Assembly (NCBI GenBank): GCA_963978545.1
Contig: OZ021732.1
Span: forward strand, 60,054,714-60,118,713
Direction: 5' to 3'
Source: Linyphia triangularis
Taxonomy: Eukaryota > Arthropoda > Arachnida > Araneae > Linyphiidae
Length of the DNA: 64,000 nucleotides
Numbering within the stretch: the stretch's first letter is position 1; every line of letters begins with the position of its first letter. Below the pieces are notes generated by a model. That model saw only the letters and a program-made list of their open reading frames with translations. It had not been told where the DNA came from and ran no database searches. Made by a program: the position numbers and the translations under genes. This document shows, piece by piece, positions 39,701 to 50,257 of the stretch.

Positions 39701-40825
39701 TGTTTACTTAAACGTTCGCTATACGGCTTAAAAGAATCGGGTCGTCGTTGGTACAACAAACTAGATGAAAAGCTAAAATCTTTAGATTTCAAACCTCTTG
39801 TGTCAGATCAATGTATCTACAAGTTGAAAACCTCCACCGAAGAAGTGATCATCATTGTTTACGTTGACGAACGCATTGTGTTATCTTCCAATATCTCTTC
39901 CTACAAAAAAATTAGAGATAATTTGTCTGCATCTTTTAAAATGAAAGATCTAGGCCCATTGCACTATTGTCTTGGAATTGAATTCAAGCAATGTCAAGAT
40001 AGCATCGAAATGTCACAGAGCAAATATATTCAGGATACTCTTCGTAAATTTAACATGCAGGATGCTAAGCCTGTTGGATGCCCTATGGACTGTAGTCAAA
40101 AGCTCACGAAGGACATGTGTCCTCAAAATGAAGAGGATAAACATGAGATGAATGATATCCCCTATCGCTCCCTTCTCGGTTCCCTTATGTACCTCTCTGT
40201 AGCATCTAGGCCTGATATAACGCACGCAGTGAATTTCTTGAGTCAGTTTAACGAAAATCCAGGAAAAGCTCATTGGATAGCTGCCAAAAGAGTACTCCGA
40301 TATCTTAAAGGCACCCAAAACCTTGGAATAGTTTTTAAACGCACTGGAGAACCTCTCAAGGCGTTCGTCGATGCTGACTGGGCATCTGATCACAACGATA
40401 GAAAGTCATATACCGGATTTCTACTGCAATTATCCGGAGGACCAATCAACTGGGAATCCAGAAAACAACGATCGGTTGCTCTTTCTACAACTGAATCGGA
40501 ATACATAGCCCTTTCCGAAATTTCAAAGGAGATTGTGTACGTTAGAAGATTTCTTTCTGAACTGTCTGCAAATTATGTATCTTCTCCGACCATTATTATG
40601 TCTGATAACCAATCAGCACAGAAGCTTGTGCATAATCCGGTTTTCCATAATCGGACCAAGCACATCGATATTAGATACCATTTTGTTCGAGAAGTTTTTG
40701 AGCATGGTGATATTGATGTCAAATACTTGTGTTCAGGTGATATGCCAGCAGATGTGTTGACCAAAGGATTAAGTGTACCAAAACACAAGAACTGTTGCAA
40801 CTTAATTGGTTTATCTGATATTTAA
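36794..40825 (+). CDS. Copia Gag-Pol polyprotein, 1343 aa, RT motif YVDE
   Basis: Single ORF from the first ATG at 36,794; the open frame extends upstream only through a non-ATG codon. Domains (residues): UBN2-type Gag ~17-185; CCHC knuckle C232/C235/H240/C245; aspartic protease DSGA 293-296; integrase zinc finger H421/H426/C457/C460; integrase catalytic D488, D551, E587 (D-x35-E); reverse transcriptase with LD at 938 and Y1023-V-D-E1026; RNase H D1193, E1234, D1271. This is the Copia order Gag-PR-IN-RT-RH. The YxDD second aspartate is glutamate (codon GAA at 39,869-39,871), which would be expected to reduce or abolish polymerisation. Everything else looks intact. The product would act in cytoplasmic virus-like particles. 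Confidence 0.96.
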   Translation: MSSNAMSIERLGKENYDTWKLQIEAILVKNDHWIYASGTEPKPTDTEVNLTKWTVNDQKAKADIILAMSPSELCHVKHCKTSNEVWMKLKSVYESKGPAKKATLLKQLLFKRMTTEDMSTHLNSFFDTVDKEMEIEIADDLLSILLLYSIPDSFENFRCAIESRDELPKPDILKIKLLEEFESRQGKGSQDTPNAYYSSKGNYKQKAKPQNSWNAANQNKRMSNKPFRNIVCGFCTKRGHKTESCFKKIAENKTTSSKDERKCSTQRNECATTAICTEISIKASQTNTTFVFDSGASSHMVNDENMFFEFQKQTNSFIKLAVDKTAEITGKGSVRITVPDEQGTKTIRLENVLCVPELKMNLLSTSKCTRNNRSVIFDAHDAKVIEENGSVMMRAKRIGDLYYIEPSIESAAVATEFQIWHKKFGHLNENDLKKLKSEEMIRGLSFKNNNCDSLKDCKICLQSKQSATPYPKKSKFVSTDLLDLVHSDLCGPMKIPSLGGSRYFVTFIDDKSRYIEIFFLKTKEEVKDAFLKYKACIENRTGKKIKVLRTDNGLEYVGQEFDRFLIQEGIRRESSSPYTPQQNGVSERANRSIVEMARCLLFQANLDSTFWAEAVRTSAHLRNRCPSRSIMANKTPLELFFGRKPTAAYFKIFGQKAFVLNKRQKSKFDPRSQEVIFIGYSDGVKAYRFWDPKTRKVIVSRDVKFINEFNPPCDNSEKELDYFFSFEESSTEMEPSVLVSSPPRNPQSDTSLQPQPIADESPLEEDDVTIDIYDATSSEGENDYATSDAIPKRKSGRPYFLRSGHRGRPRKLFHYANTTADFDDSDISPSVSEALKSKNADGWIDAMNEEFYSLVKENAWELVDRPINKKVIPSKFVLKTKFNQDGTVQILKARLVALGCAQTIGDFDENFSPVARLSSIRTVLAHAVENHLIAHQLDFVMAYINGNLTKTVFMELPEGFKDTSVGDKVCLLKRSLYGLKESGRRWYNKLDEKLKSLDFKPLVSDQCIYKLKTSTEEVIIIVYVDERIVLSSNISSYKKIRDNLSASFKMKDLGPLHYCLGIEFKQCQDSIEMSQSKYIQDTLRKFNMQDAKPVGCPMDCSQKLTKDMCPQNEEDKHEMNDIPYRSLLGSLMYLSVASRPDITHAVNFLSQFNENPGKAHWIAAKRVLRYLKGTQNLGIVFKRTGEPLKAFVDADWASDHNDRKSYTGFLLQLSGGPINWESRKQRSVALSTTESEYIALSEISKEIVYVRRFLSELSANYVSSPTIIMSDNQSAQKLVHNPVFHNRTKHIDIRYHFVREVFEHGDIDVKYLCSGDMPADVLTKGLSVPKHKNCCNLIGLSDI

Positions 40826-40885
40826 TTGCTACAAATTTGAAATGTTTTTTTTATGTTTATATATTTCATGTTTGAGAAAATAGCC

Positions 40886-40899
40886 CTTGAGAGGGGAAT
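40886..40899 (+). promoter_or_regulatory. Copia polypurine tract
   Basis: 'ttgagaggggaat' sits directly before the 3' LTR, the expected place for the plus-strand primer. Confidence 0.85.
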
Positions 40900-41157
40900 T
40901 GTTGTAAATCAACGCCTATTTTCCCTTCACCCCCATTTTGTAATGGAACATTCTACTGATTACATATAAACGTTAAAAACTGTTGTGGCAACACTCGATT
41001 CTAAAACTACGTTCCTGTTGGTGTGTAAATAATCCGTGGGTCAGTATGTGTAGGCGCCCACGTAAATGTTTTCTCTAGTTTTTACCTAAAGTGTTTATTA
41101 AATAAGTTTCGTCTAAGAATTGCCTTCTCATTCATCTGTTATTGTGGTCAAATCCCA

Positions 41158-41159
<2 letters not shown>
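40900..41159 (+). repeat. Copia 3' LTR
   Basis: 260 bp, identical by eye to 36,381-36,640. It is followed by the TTATT duplication and the remaining TTA array. Confidence 0.96.

Positions 41160-41209
<50 letters not shown>
41160..41209. repeat. (TTA)n, right remnant of the split array
   Basis: 50 bp of TTA repeat continuing the array at 34,957-36,380 across the Copia insertion. Confidence 0.98.
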
Positions 41210-41211
<2 letters not shown>

Positions 41212-42339
41212 TACCATAAGTTTTGAAAATATTGTATGTTGAAATTTGAAATTTTCATGACCGAGACTCTATACAGCGTGTAAGGGGCCACAACATCAAT
41301 GTAACATAAACAGCTATGTCCTAATTTCAAGGGAAGAATGACTTATGGTATATCTTTTAAAGGTAAACTGCTAGTAATATACTTAAATTTGAAACGAAAA
41401 ACTTATCACTAAACAAAGTGAAAGCCTAACTATTTTTTCACTAACTTCATCAAGTTCCTTATTTTTAAAATAGACTTTGCAATACGCTTACTCGCTGGAA
41501 ATCGCACTTGATTCATCTCCTATACTCTTTCTGTAAGATGATTATTTTTTAACTATTTTATTGGATTTTATGGCGCAGTTTGGCCCTTGTGTTGCCCTTG
41601 CGCAATGAAAATTCAAAACAACCAACCATCTCCTATACTAGGGATTGCTCAACCTCTGAGTCATGTATTCGAACTTGGATAACTTAGAGCTGCATGAGAG
41701 CTATACAGCACAGAAACGTTCTCTATCATACAGAAACCTACAGATTAGCATGTATTTCAAATAAGAATTTACCGGGTAGATTATTTTGATAACTTTCTAA
41801 CGTAAGAGCTGCAGTATAACTATACTGCAACGGAACATCACAAAGTTATTATCTGAGAGGAAAGGAATATTACTTCTAGGTGACCTTTCAAAGGGTAATT
41901 ACCACACATTTGCAACTGGGATAGGAGAAAACCCGTAAAACTCCCATCAGTCAGGCTGGCAAATGACATAAGACCATCGGTGACGATTGCTGCCGTGTCT
42001 ACTCACTTTGAAATTCGATGACAAAGATAAAAAACAAAAAAAATACACATATTTAGAAAACAAAGCTTGACTTTTATTCTCATGGCTCTTAGGTGTCACC
42101 ATAAATAAAATAAAAACATCTTTGTAGTGAAAAGCTATGATGTCAGCGTCAAAATAATTTCGAGACTTATTTATTTTAGTTCGAAAAGTATGATCCCTAC
42201 AAACTGAGAGTAACCAAATAGTAGCAACCGATCTTAAACACATATTTCCACCCCTAGGTTATAGAGCCAAAGTTTTTTTTAATAACCCAGATATTTAGAT
42301 ATAGTTGGTAATTCTTTTTGTTGTTGGTTGATATGATAA

Positions 42340-42372
<33 letters not shown>

Positions 42373-42400
42373 TAAATGAATAACTGAACTCTTATATTTT
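41210..42400. other. AT-rich stretch with one AACC-tailed retroposon end
   Basis: Near 41,565-41,630, 'ttatggcgcagtttggcc...gttgcccttgcgcaatgaaa...aaccaacca' matches the LINE/SINE 3' ends at 24.73 and 28.1 kb, so it is a short plus-strand retroposon 3' fragment. A T-run of about 28 lies at 42,344-42,371. Nothing else was seen. Confidence 0.5.
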
Positions 42401-42404
42401 TATA

Positions 42405-42572
42405 TCAGTTATATTAACTTCGATTTTGTCTGTATGTCTGTGGGTATGTCGATGCGGGAAAATCTGCGGAGGCCTAGTTGTTGTTTTTTACTTTCCTGCT
42501 TTTTTTACTTTCAATTATCTATACGTATACATAGGGTAATGAAAGTATTGTATTAGGTCAAAACAAATTTTT

Positions 42573-42607
<35 letters not shown>

Positions 42608-44335
42608 ATTTCTCCACGTTTCTGGAAAATCCTGGTTTCAAAAAAGTGATCTAGAAAAAATGCGTGTGTGGTCTGCATAACTACCGAACAAATTGACCTA
42701 AGATGTTAAAATTTGGTGTGCGGGCTTTTGATGGCACAGAGACCTACCATTAAGGTTTCCGTCAAAATCGCTCATGCGCATAAAGTAGCTGCCATTGTTA
42801 AAATCATGTTTTTCAATAATTGCTAAAAAATTGCTCCAACGATTTTGTCCAAAATCGCTGTGGTAATGCCTCTTAAGGTGTTCTAAACATCCCCACCTCC
42901 GAAATTTCCGTAAAAATTTGAAAAACGAATGCCTTTAACACAGAGTTCTTTTTGCTTGAGTATACTTCATCAACGATCATTTTTTCTCCACACCCCTCAG
43001 TTTCACATATAAAAAAGGATAAAAGAATTATTGAAAAGTATATCGCCAAATACACCTATTTGGCGAAAGTTTTTTTTTTCCCCCCTTCTTTTTTTAAGAC
43101 CTTTACAAATATTATGGTAAAAAATATCGCCAAACTGGCCATTTTTTCTAAATAAATGATGAAAATATAAAAACGGAAAATGACACAAATTGACATCAGT
43201 ATTATAGTGTAATTGAAAATTGTGCGATGTTCCACACCCCTAGTTTTTAACCCTTTATATTAAATTTTTTATTATTATTATTTAGTTTCAGGTGCTCAAT
43301 ACAGACCTCACGTTCTGAGGTTCAGAAAAGCAGTCTAGAAAAATTTATGTTGACCTCCTATGTTCAACTTTTGCATAATCGTTAGTAGTTTCCCATGCTG
43401 GTGACTAAATTTTTTGTCAAAATTGCGCATAAGAAATCGAAAATTCATGTTTTTCAGCAATTACCAAAAAAAAACCCGGCTTTAACGATTTTGATCAAAA
43501 TCGCTGAGGTAATGCCTTTTAAGGTGTTCTTATCTCCTCTCCTCTGAAATTCTCGTAGAAATTCGATAAAGGCATACAAAATTGAAAAACGAATGTATTT
43601 AACACAGACTTTTCTTCCCTTGAGTATTTCGCATCAACGACTGTTTCTCTCCTTTGTTTCATTTACCCAAAAGTATAATGTAATATATAATTATCGAAAA
43701 TCCTATCATCGAATTCGCCAATTTGGCGAGGGTTTATTCTTTCCCTTTTTACCAATTTAATAGTTATCATCAAAATATTGCCAAATTGAATGTTTTATTA
43801 AAATTAATGAAAATTAACTGAGTTCAGAAAACTATCATAGAAAAAAATGTATGTGTGTCTGTCTGTGGTTAGCGTAACTCCCAAACCCATTATCCTACGA
43901 TCCTCAACTTTTGCGGATTATTGGTGAACATGGAACCTGCTATTTGGGTTTTCGTCAAAATTGTACACAAGGTGCTATACAAAATTTTATATTTTCAGCA
44001 AATGCCAGAAAATGGCTCTAACGATTTTTATCGTAATCGCCTGCCTTTTAAGGTGTTCTAAACATACCCTCTTCCGATCTTCCCATAAAAATTCGATAAA
44101 GACGGTTAAAAGTTAAAAAACAAAAGTCTTGATCATGGAGATATCTACCCTTGACTTATACCCCATCAAAGACTGTAACTACTCTGTCTCAGTTAGCCAT
44201 AAGACAAATGTAATAATTATTGAAAAACATATCGCCAATTTTGCTTTGATGGCGTATATAGTAAACCTTTGTAATGATTATTGCCAAACTTGTCATTTTT
44301 TAAATCCTTTATATTAATTTCGATTTTGTGTAAGA
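42405..44335 (+). repeat. three degenerate direct copies of a ~0.55-0.65 kb unit
   Basis: The marker 'acgatttt(g)(a/t)(t)c(a/g)aaatcg' lies near 42,839, 43,485 and 44,019. Each copy also has 'tctagaaaaaa(a)tg(c/t)(g)tgtg', 'cgtcaaaat', 'aaggtgttcta', 'cccttgagt'-like blocks and a TCGCCAA/TTGGCGA pair. A Helitron-like 3' end (TGTG...CACA, CTAG then T) occurs at 43,243. It is non-coding and related to copy 1 at 2.2 kb. Confidence 0.7.
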
Positions 44336-45355
44336 TGATGTGGCAACCGGGAAAATCTCTGTGGCGGCCTAATTAACCCACTTGCATGATCTGATCGGGA
44401 TAAACTTGGCAAATAGATTCGATGTCGATGACAATGCCTTCTATTGAGTTTTGGGAGCTGTCACTGTCACTAAAAGACCGCTTTTACACACGCTACTATT
44501 TTCGCTCTGAAATACTGATAACTCAATTTGCAATCACCCAATCACGCTGAAATTTGACAGATAGATTCTTTGTTAATAAGAATGCATTATATCAAGTTTG
44601 GAAAGCTGTCACTGTTACTAAAAAGCGGGTTTTACAGACGCTTCTATTATCGCTTCGTAATAGACTAATAAATCTACTTCCCGTTATCCAAAAAAGGTGA
44701 CATTTTTAACTTGGCAGGTACACCTCATAATCAAACATTATTCAAACATGTTTAATTTGGCAATATTTAATGACAGAAACCTTTCCCTAATAAAGTTGAC
44801 GAAGCAAAATTTTCGGAAAGCCGTCCGCTTTTACCGTCATCTAATCAAATTGATACATAGCAAATAGACTCGTTGTGTATGACAATCAGTGGCGGCTCGT
44901 GCACTACAGCCTGTACAGCTCTGCTTCCTTTTAAATTATCAGTTAAAAACTAAAATTATATATTTTACAATTTTCTAAACTGAAGATCCATTTCAGCAGA
45001 GTGAAAAAAAAATTCCGATTAACAACAATCTTCATGCTTGAATAATTCATGAGAAAAAAACACGGTTCCAATCAAAGTGATCTTCCTCTGAACAGCAGCC
45101 GTGTGTCCCTGAAACGCGTTTCGGGCTGCGACGTTGCCATCTGTTGTCATACTAACCAGTGGAAAACAATAGAGCCTTCCCTCCAAGTAATGTATTAGCA
45201 GGGCTGCCAGATAAGAATTTAATCCTACTTCGGCTGCCCTTGAGGTTTCAATGCTCTGATTGGTTCAGCTTACAAATCAGCGTGGGTGGGGTGGAAGTGA
45301 AAGAGGTAGGAAAGCGGACGGTTTCTAAAAATCGCTCCAAACGGGAATATCAAAC

Positions 45356-45428
45356 ATGGAGCCCTTTTATGAAAAAGTGTGGGTATTATTTAATTCCGAT
45401 GAAGAGGTTATCGCTCACCCGCGAACAG
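45356..45428 (+). pseudogene. possible first coding exon inside the hAT element
   Basis: In a GC-rich patch, ATG in the context 'caaacATGG' opens 24 codons reading MEPFYEKVWVLFNSDEEVIA and then HPRT, followed by a donor-like ACAG|GTACCT. Composition and donor site are exon-like. No downstream exon is recognised, so it may be the surviving 5' exon of a hAT-carried gene. It is listed as a remnant and could be chance. Confidence 0.3.
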
Positions 45429-45963
45429 GTACCTTTTTACAACCCTACATGAAAGCAAAAGCAATGTATAAACTCTTTCCGTAGTTATACGGTACTTTTT
45501 ATTTACAAAAATTGTTTTGATGGCCATGTTTGATTGTCAGAATTAAAAAGAGCGTTTGAAATAGTTGCTGGATATAGTGGATTAAACAAAAAGGTAGCTC
45601 TCTGAATAAATGCTTCATGAAATTACTCATCAAAGCAATGTTGCTTTTTAGTAAACAAGAACTTACATTTAGAGGCCAAAACGAGGGATATGTTTTATGT
45701 TTTTTTAATAAAAACTATACAGAATGATTTGATTAATTGTTTTTATTTTATAATGTTATGTTATAAATGTTATTATTTTGTACAAATTGAAACAAAACTA
45801 CGATTTGAGTATTAAAGAATTTGAGTGAATTTTTTGTTATGTACACACTTGAAATATCGTAAAAGTCAAATGTGTTAATAGTTTTTCTGCTTTAAAATAA
45901 TCTCTAGATGGAATTTTTGCAAGATAATGGTATCATCAGAAGGCAAGAGAGTTATTTTATTAG

Positions 45964-47197
45964 TTTACTAGCTAAATACCAGTGCTTCAATTTTAACATA
46001 TGCAATATTTCAGCTAGCTGTGAGGCCTCGCATTGCGGGAATCTGTCTTTCGTGTATAGAACCCAGTTTTTGGCTCTTTACTCGCAGGAAGGTTCATCGC
46101 TACGCAAAATAGAGCTCGCTTCGTTCGCTGAAAAGTTCATGGACACATAAACATAGGCTTATTTCACTCGTTAAAAGGTTCATTGCTATGGAAGCATAGG
46201 CTCGCTTCGCTCACTGAAAGATTCTTTGCTGCGTAAGCATAAGCTCGCTTCACTCACTAAAATCTAATTGCTACGTAAAGACTTAATAGCAAGCATCTTC
46301 CTTGTCAAGGAAAAAAAAATAGGAAAAAAAATTCCTCGTTAATACAACAATACAACACCCCTTTAAGATTATTTTAACACGTGTTTGAGGAAAGCAAAAT
46401 TAGAGGCTAAAACTACTTATGTTGAAACTTTCAGAGATCTAGGCCTATTCGAAGTCACTTTTTATGAAAAAATTAATTGAAAAACAAATTAAAATTTTAA
46501 CATTCTTTTTGTCAGCCCAATTAGAAGGCGAAACTACTTGTGTTGAAAATTTCAGAAATGTAGCCCAATTACAAATCATTTTGTAAAATATTTGTTAATT
46601 AATTTTAAAAAAAAAAATCTGTTTTTCAAAAATCGAATTAGAAGGCCAGAACTATTTATGTTGAAAATTTCAAAGCTGTAGCCCTATTTGAAATCCTTTT
46701 GTAATATATTAATTAATTTAAAAAATTAATTAAAAAAGAACAAAATAAAAATTTAAAATTCTGTTTTTTAAAAGTCCAATTAAAAGGCCAAAACTACTTA
46801 TGTTGAAATTTTCAGATCTGTAGCCCTATTAGTTATCGTTTTGTAACATATTTATTAATTAAAAAAATTAATTAAAAAAGAACTAATTAAAATTTCAACG
46901 TTCTGTTTGTGATGTATACAATTAGAAGGCCAAAACTACTTATGTTGAAAATTTCAGAGCTGTAGCCCTGTTAGTAGTCGTTTTGTAAAATGTTTATTAA
47001 TTAATTAAAAAAAAAACTAATTAAAATTTTTACATTCTGTTTGTGATGTATAAAATTAGAAGGCCAAAACTACTTATGCTGAAAATTTCAGAGCTCTACT
47101 CCAATTTTAAGTAGGTTTCTATAGATCCACAGAACCACAGACATTTTGACAAATAGACAGACAGACAGACACACAGCTTGTTTTATTATTATAGATA
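45964..47197 (+). repeat. dispersed non-autonomous repeat with internal tandem units (copy 2)
   Basis: Starts near 'actagctaaataccagtgc', has several 'gctcgcttcgctcactg' tracts (46,090-46,270), then six units of about 115-145 bp carrying 'agaaggccaaaactacttatgttg' near 46,402, 46,519, 46,636, 46,779, 46,922 and 47,057. It ends 'gacagacagac...agcttgttttattattatagata'. It is the same family as 7.68-8.21 kb, with more units. It is inserted within the hAT element. Confidence 0.75.
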
Positions 47198-48534
47198 GTA
47201 CTATTTTGTTCTGAAAATAAATTTTAATATTTTAAACGCATTATCTAAAAAATCGTGTTTTTGGCACGTGAAACTTCATTTAAACAGTGATAAATGAAGT
47301 TTGATATAATCCTTTGAAAAATGTTTTGAGAATTAAAATCTGCATTAGCTATTAGATGTTTTGAACCTCAGTCAAATTGATTGGAAAAGAAAATAATTTT
47401 TGCAAGATTTTTAAATGTATAAGTTTTTAGAAAATTGTGATTTTTTGTACTTTCATTGTTAAAAAAATTCTATTAAAAAACTATATATTCTAGAAACTAG
47501 ATGGAGGTTCATAACATTAAAAAATATTACGAATAATTTTCAACCATAATTTCTTTTCTTGGCCCCCTAAAACTCGAGTAATTGTTCAAAAATATGTTAT
47601 TTATAACGTGTTAAATGTTCATTAGTTCATTAATTTTTTAATAAAACTGAAATTTTTTTCATGTAAACATCATTACTAATTATGTACTTTTAAGTGCAAA
47701 AAAAATCCGATATTTAACATGATAAATTTTAAAAAAGTTCAAGTGTGATTGTACATTATGATTGTGGAAAGTGTGAAGTACGTGTTGGGGGGTGGGGGGG
47801 GGATCGCATGTTTCCGGCTGCACTAACATTTTCGACCATGGGCCGCTACTGATGACAATATATTTAATCAAGTTTAAGAAGCAAAGCAAAGTTAATTAAT
47901 GGTTCATTGCGGATGTTTTCTTCGTAGAGGTCAAACACTATGATAACGCTTTATCTGAGTTCAATAATAAGTTAATTATAACGTAAAACTCCCAAAGATA
48001 TTTCTTATATTTTCATTATGTAAAATCTATAAATTTAAAATCTAGATAGAAAAATCATTCAATCCATAAGTCTATATCTTAATAACATATTTTTGTTCCT
48101 TGCTTCTATAAAGATTTATCAAAAGCTAAAATCATTTTTTATCGATTTATTGATGCAAAATCTATTTAATTAAATGTTTTGTTTTAATAGTTGTAACTTT
48201 TTTGTTATAGGGCTGATATAGTTCTACTAGTTGAAAGTTGTTATAAAAAAATACTACAGTAAATTTAGAGAAAGCAATACTGATGTGTGAAGAAATTGGT
48301 TTAAGTTCATTTTACACTTTTGGGTGCATTATATACTCCAATAATTTGTCTACATCCTCATTTGGCGATGCATATAAAGTATTTATATTAAATACTTTGT
48401 TTTTATGGGTTATATTATTAAATTAATGAAAATATGAAAACGGAAACGGTAAAATACACCAATCTATGCCAAATTTAAATGCGATGGACAGTATTAAGTG
48501 TAATTAAAAGTTGTGTGAAGTTCCACACACCTAG

Positions 48535-49822
48535 TTTTAAAAAATAGAGGTAATAAACATGGTTTATTTCTAAGACGTGGAATTCTTACCTTCATTTGGT
48601 GAGCATTGCTTCATTATGCAGTGAATTGAAACATAAATATTCTAGTTTAAAACTGGTAAAATAATCTAGTAGAAACCTCTACACTAATCAAAATATTATA
48701 CAATGCCGGGTAAAAATTGCAGTTAACTGTATATAGTACAATGTTATTTTGCTTTGGTGTGCAATGCTGTATATTATTTTCATTTAAATGTGATGCTTGT
48801 TTAATGCTTTATTCTTATTGTTTAAGCGTATAATGACAAGTTGCTTGCATCCCTTGTAAATAAGAATTGCTCATGTTTATTTTTTAAAGATCCAGGCGAA
48901 AGTAACTTAACAGAATTTCTAAGCGATTCTCCATTGCACAGATTTGAAGAATAGTTAAAAGTTGAAAAATAACAAATAAGCAACCCACGTAAAAACTTTA
49001 CTTAGAGTGGTGGCAAAAGAGCAATAGCAAAATTCAACCATCAAGAAGGGAAGTTTTTTTCCCCCTCAAAAACTTGATCGTTAGCTTCTCGAACGTGACA
49101 AGCGAACTTCCACGCATTATTCGACGCACGAATCAGAAGTAAAGTAAAAGAAACGAAGGAGTAATAAACGGGACTTAGAGTTGGAAAAAATGCTGTTTGC
49201 TATTTTTTCCACCTCTCTTCTTTCTCCTACTATAGGAGATAGGGGCAGCGTTGTGTCCTCGCTCTGTGCAAACAAGATGAAAGAAATTCCGATGAAAACA
49301 CAATAGTTGAAGAAGCAATAATTGAGATAAACACGAATACGCCTGTGTCTTACTAATGGGCTACTTCAAGTATGAAAGGAAGTTGGTTGGTGGGTTTTTT
49401 TCTCTTTGATCTCACTCGAGCCACTTTCACTATTAATATGAAATGGAACTTTTTTTTTTCTTCGATAATTCCTCCAGTTGGAAACTCTCTACATATACAA
49501 TACCAAAAGAGATCGTTCGAATGCGATTGAAAATTTTCTCGAAAAAATATCAAGACTAAAAACTGAATTTTCACGAACTTTTTGTGGAATACAGCTACAG
49601 TTGTGAGAAAAGAATATTATTTCACTTAAATCATACGCTTTGGTCGGGTTTTATGGTTGTTGTACAATCTATGGGTTAAATAACAGAGCAAGTTTGAATT
49701 AAAACTCATCGATGATAAACTATAGCTAAAATTTGATGGATATATTGTATGCACTCCCTTGAATGATAGTAGTATATTAACTTAATTTTCAATGACCTTT
49801 AATCCACAAATAGAAAGTATGG
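48535..49822. other. stretch without a gene
   Basis: A slightly GC-richer part at 49,060-49,300 includes a small hairpin 'ctcctactataggag'. No ORF with recognisable motifs was found. Confidence 0.5.
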
Positions 49823-50247
49823 TGTAAGACTCTAGGCATGTCTAAACTTGGCGACCGCCAAGGAGATAACTATCGCCAAGTGGTCCAAAACGAACAGTGA
49901 ATGGAAAATCCCCATAGAGAAGGAGGGGACGAACGAGACGGATGGTGGAAGAGTGAAGCTTGGTGTGTCGCCGGCTTTCAGAACTAAGCAGATAAATGGA
50001 CATAGTTAAATATATAATTTTCTAATAATATAACCTCTTATTTTCGTAGCTTGTCATGTGTTGACGTTGTGTGAGTGTGATTTTGAATTAAAAGTGTTCG
50101 GTAAGAAACGAGACTATTTCTTTGAGTGAACATTCACTTACCTTTGGTGCACATGTGTATTTGTATGTGAGATAATATGATAGTTCTAACATTGTGATTT
50201 TAAAAAGAATGCTCAGCTACGACCAACTTCGGTCAACAAACCTCAGT
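49823..50247 (+). repeat. Gypsy 5' LTR
   Basis: 425 bp beginning TGTAAGAC and ending CCTCAGT; the last T is shared with the primer site. It contains CTTGGCG and CGCCAAG as an inverted pair at 49,848-49,863 and another CGCCAAG at 49,874. It differs from the 3' LTR at seven positions. Confidence 0.92.
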
Positions 50248-50257
50248 GGCGCAGTCG
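50247..50257 (+). promoter_or_regulatory. primer-binding site, tRNA-Ser type
   Basis: TGGCGCAGTCG begins at the LTR edge and is complementary to the 3' end (...CGACTGCG-CCA) of an insect-type tRNA-Ser, as used by the 17.6/297 group. The match is 11 contiguous bases. The tRNA sequence is from memory. Confidence 0.7.

Larger units (their letters stand above)
36381..41159 (+). mobile_element. full-length Copia (Ty1/copia) LTR retrotransposon, 4,779 bp
   Basis: Two 260-bp LTRs with no difference that I could find flank a 4,259-bp interior with one long ORF. TTATT flanks both sides (36,376-36,380 and 41,160-41,164), a 5-bp target duplication inside the TTA array. Primer site, ORF, polypurine tract and LTRs follow the standard order. 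Identical LTRs point to a very recent insertion. The only obvious defect is the changed RT catalytic motif described under the ORF. Confidence 0.97.
44887..47851 (+). mobile_element. hAT transposon copy, 8-bp TSD ATGACAAT, ~2.97 kb
   Basis: ATGACAAT occurs at 44,879-44,886 and 47,852-47,859, exactly flanking CAGTGGCGGCTCGTG and the inverted CAGTAGCGGCCCATG termini (12 of 15 match). 8-bp duplication and CAGTG ends fit hAT elements. Deleting the element and one TSD rejoins a repeat unit present elsewhere nearby, confirming the boundaries. No transposase body is recognisable. About 1.2 kb of the interior is another repeat (45,964-47,197). It is non-autonomous. Confidence 0.85.
44336..48534 (+). 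repeat. outer dispersed element ending CTAG-T, split by a hAT insertion
   Basis: Two direct units of about 0.17 kb ('gagctgtcactgt(c/t)actaaaa' near 44,456 and 44,606) precede a third that is broken by the hAT at 44,887 and resumes at 47,852-47,890 ('atatttaatcaagttt'). The right end repeats the 43.2 kb terminus: TGTGTG-AAGTTC-CACACA then CTAG at 48,531-48,534, followed by T. The outer element is older than the hAT. The Helitron reading is inference from this end alone. Confidence 0.5.
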
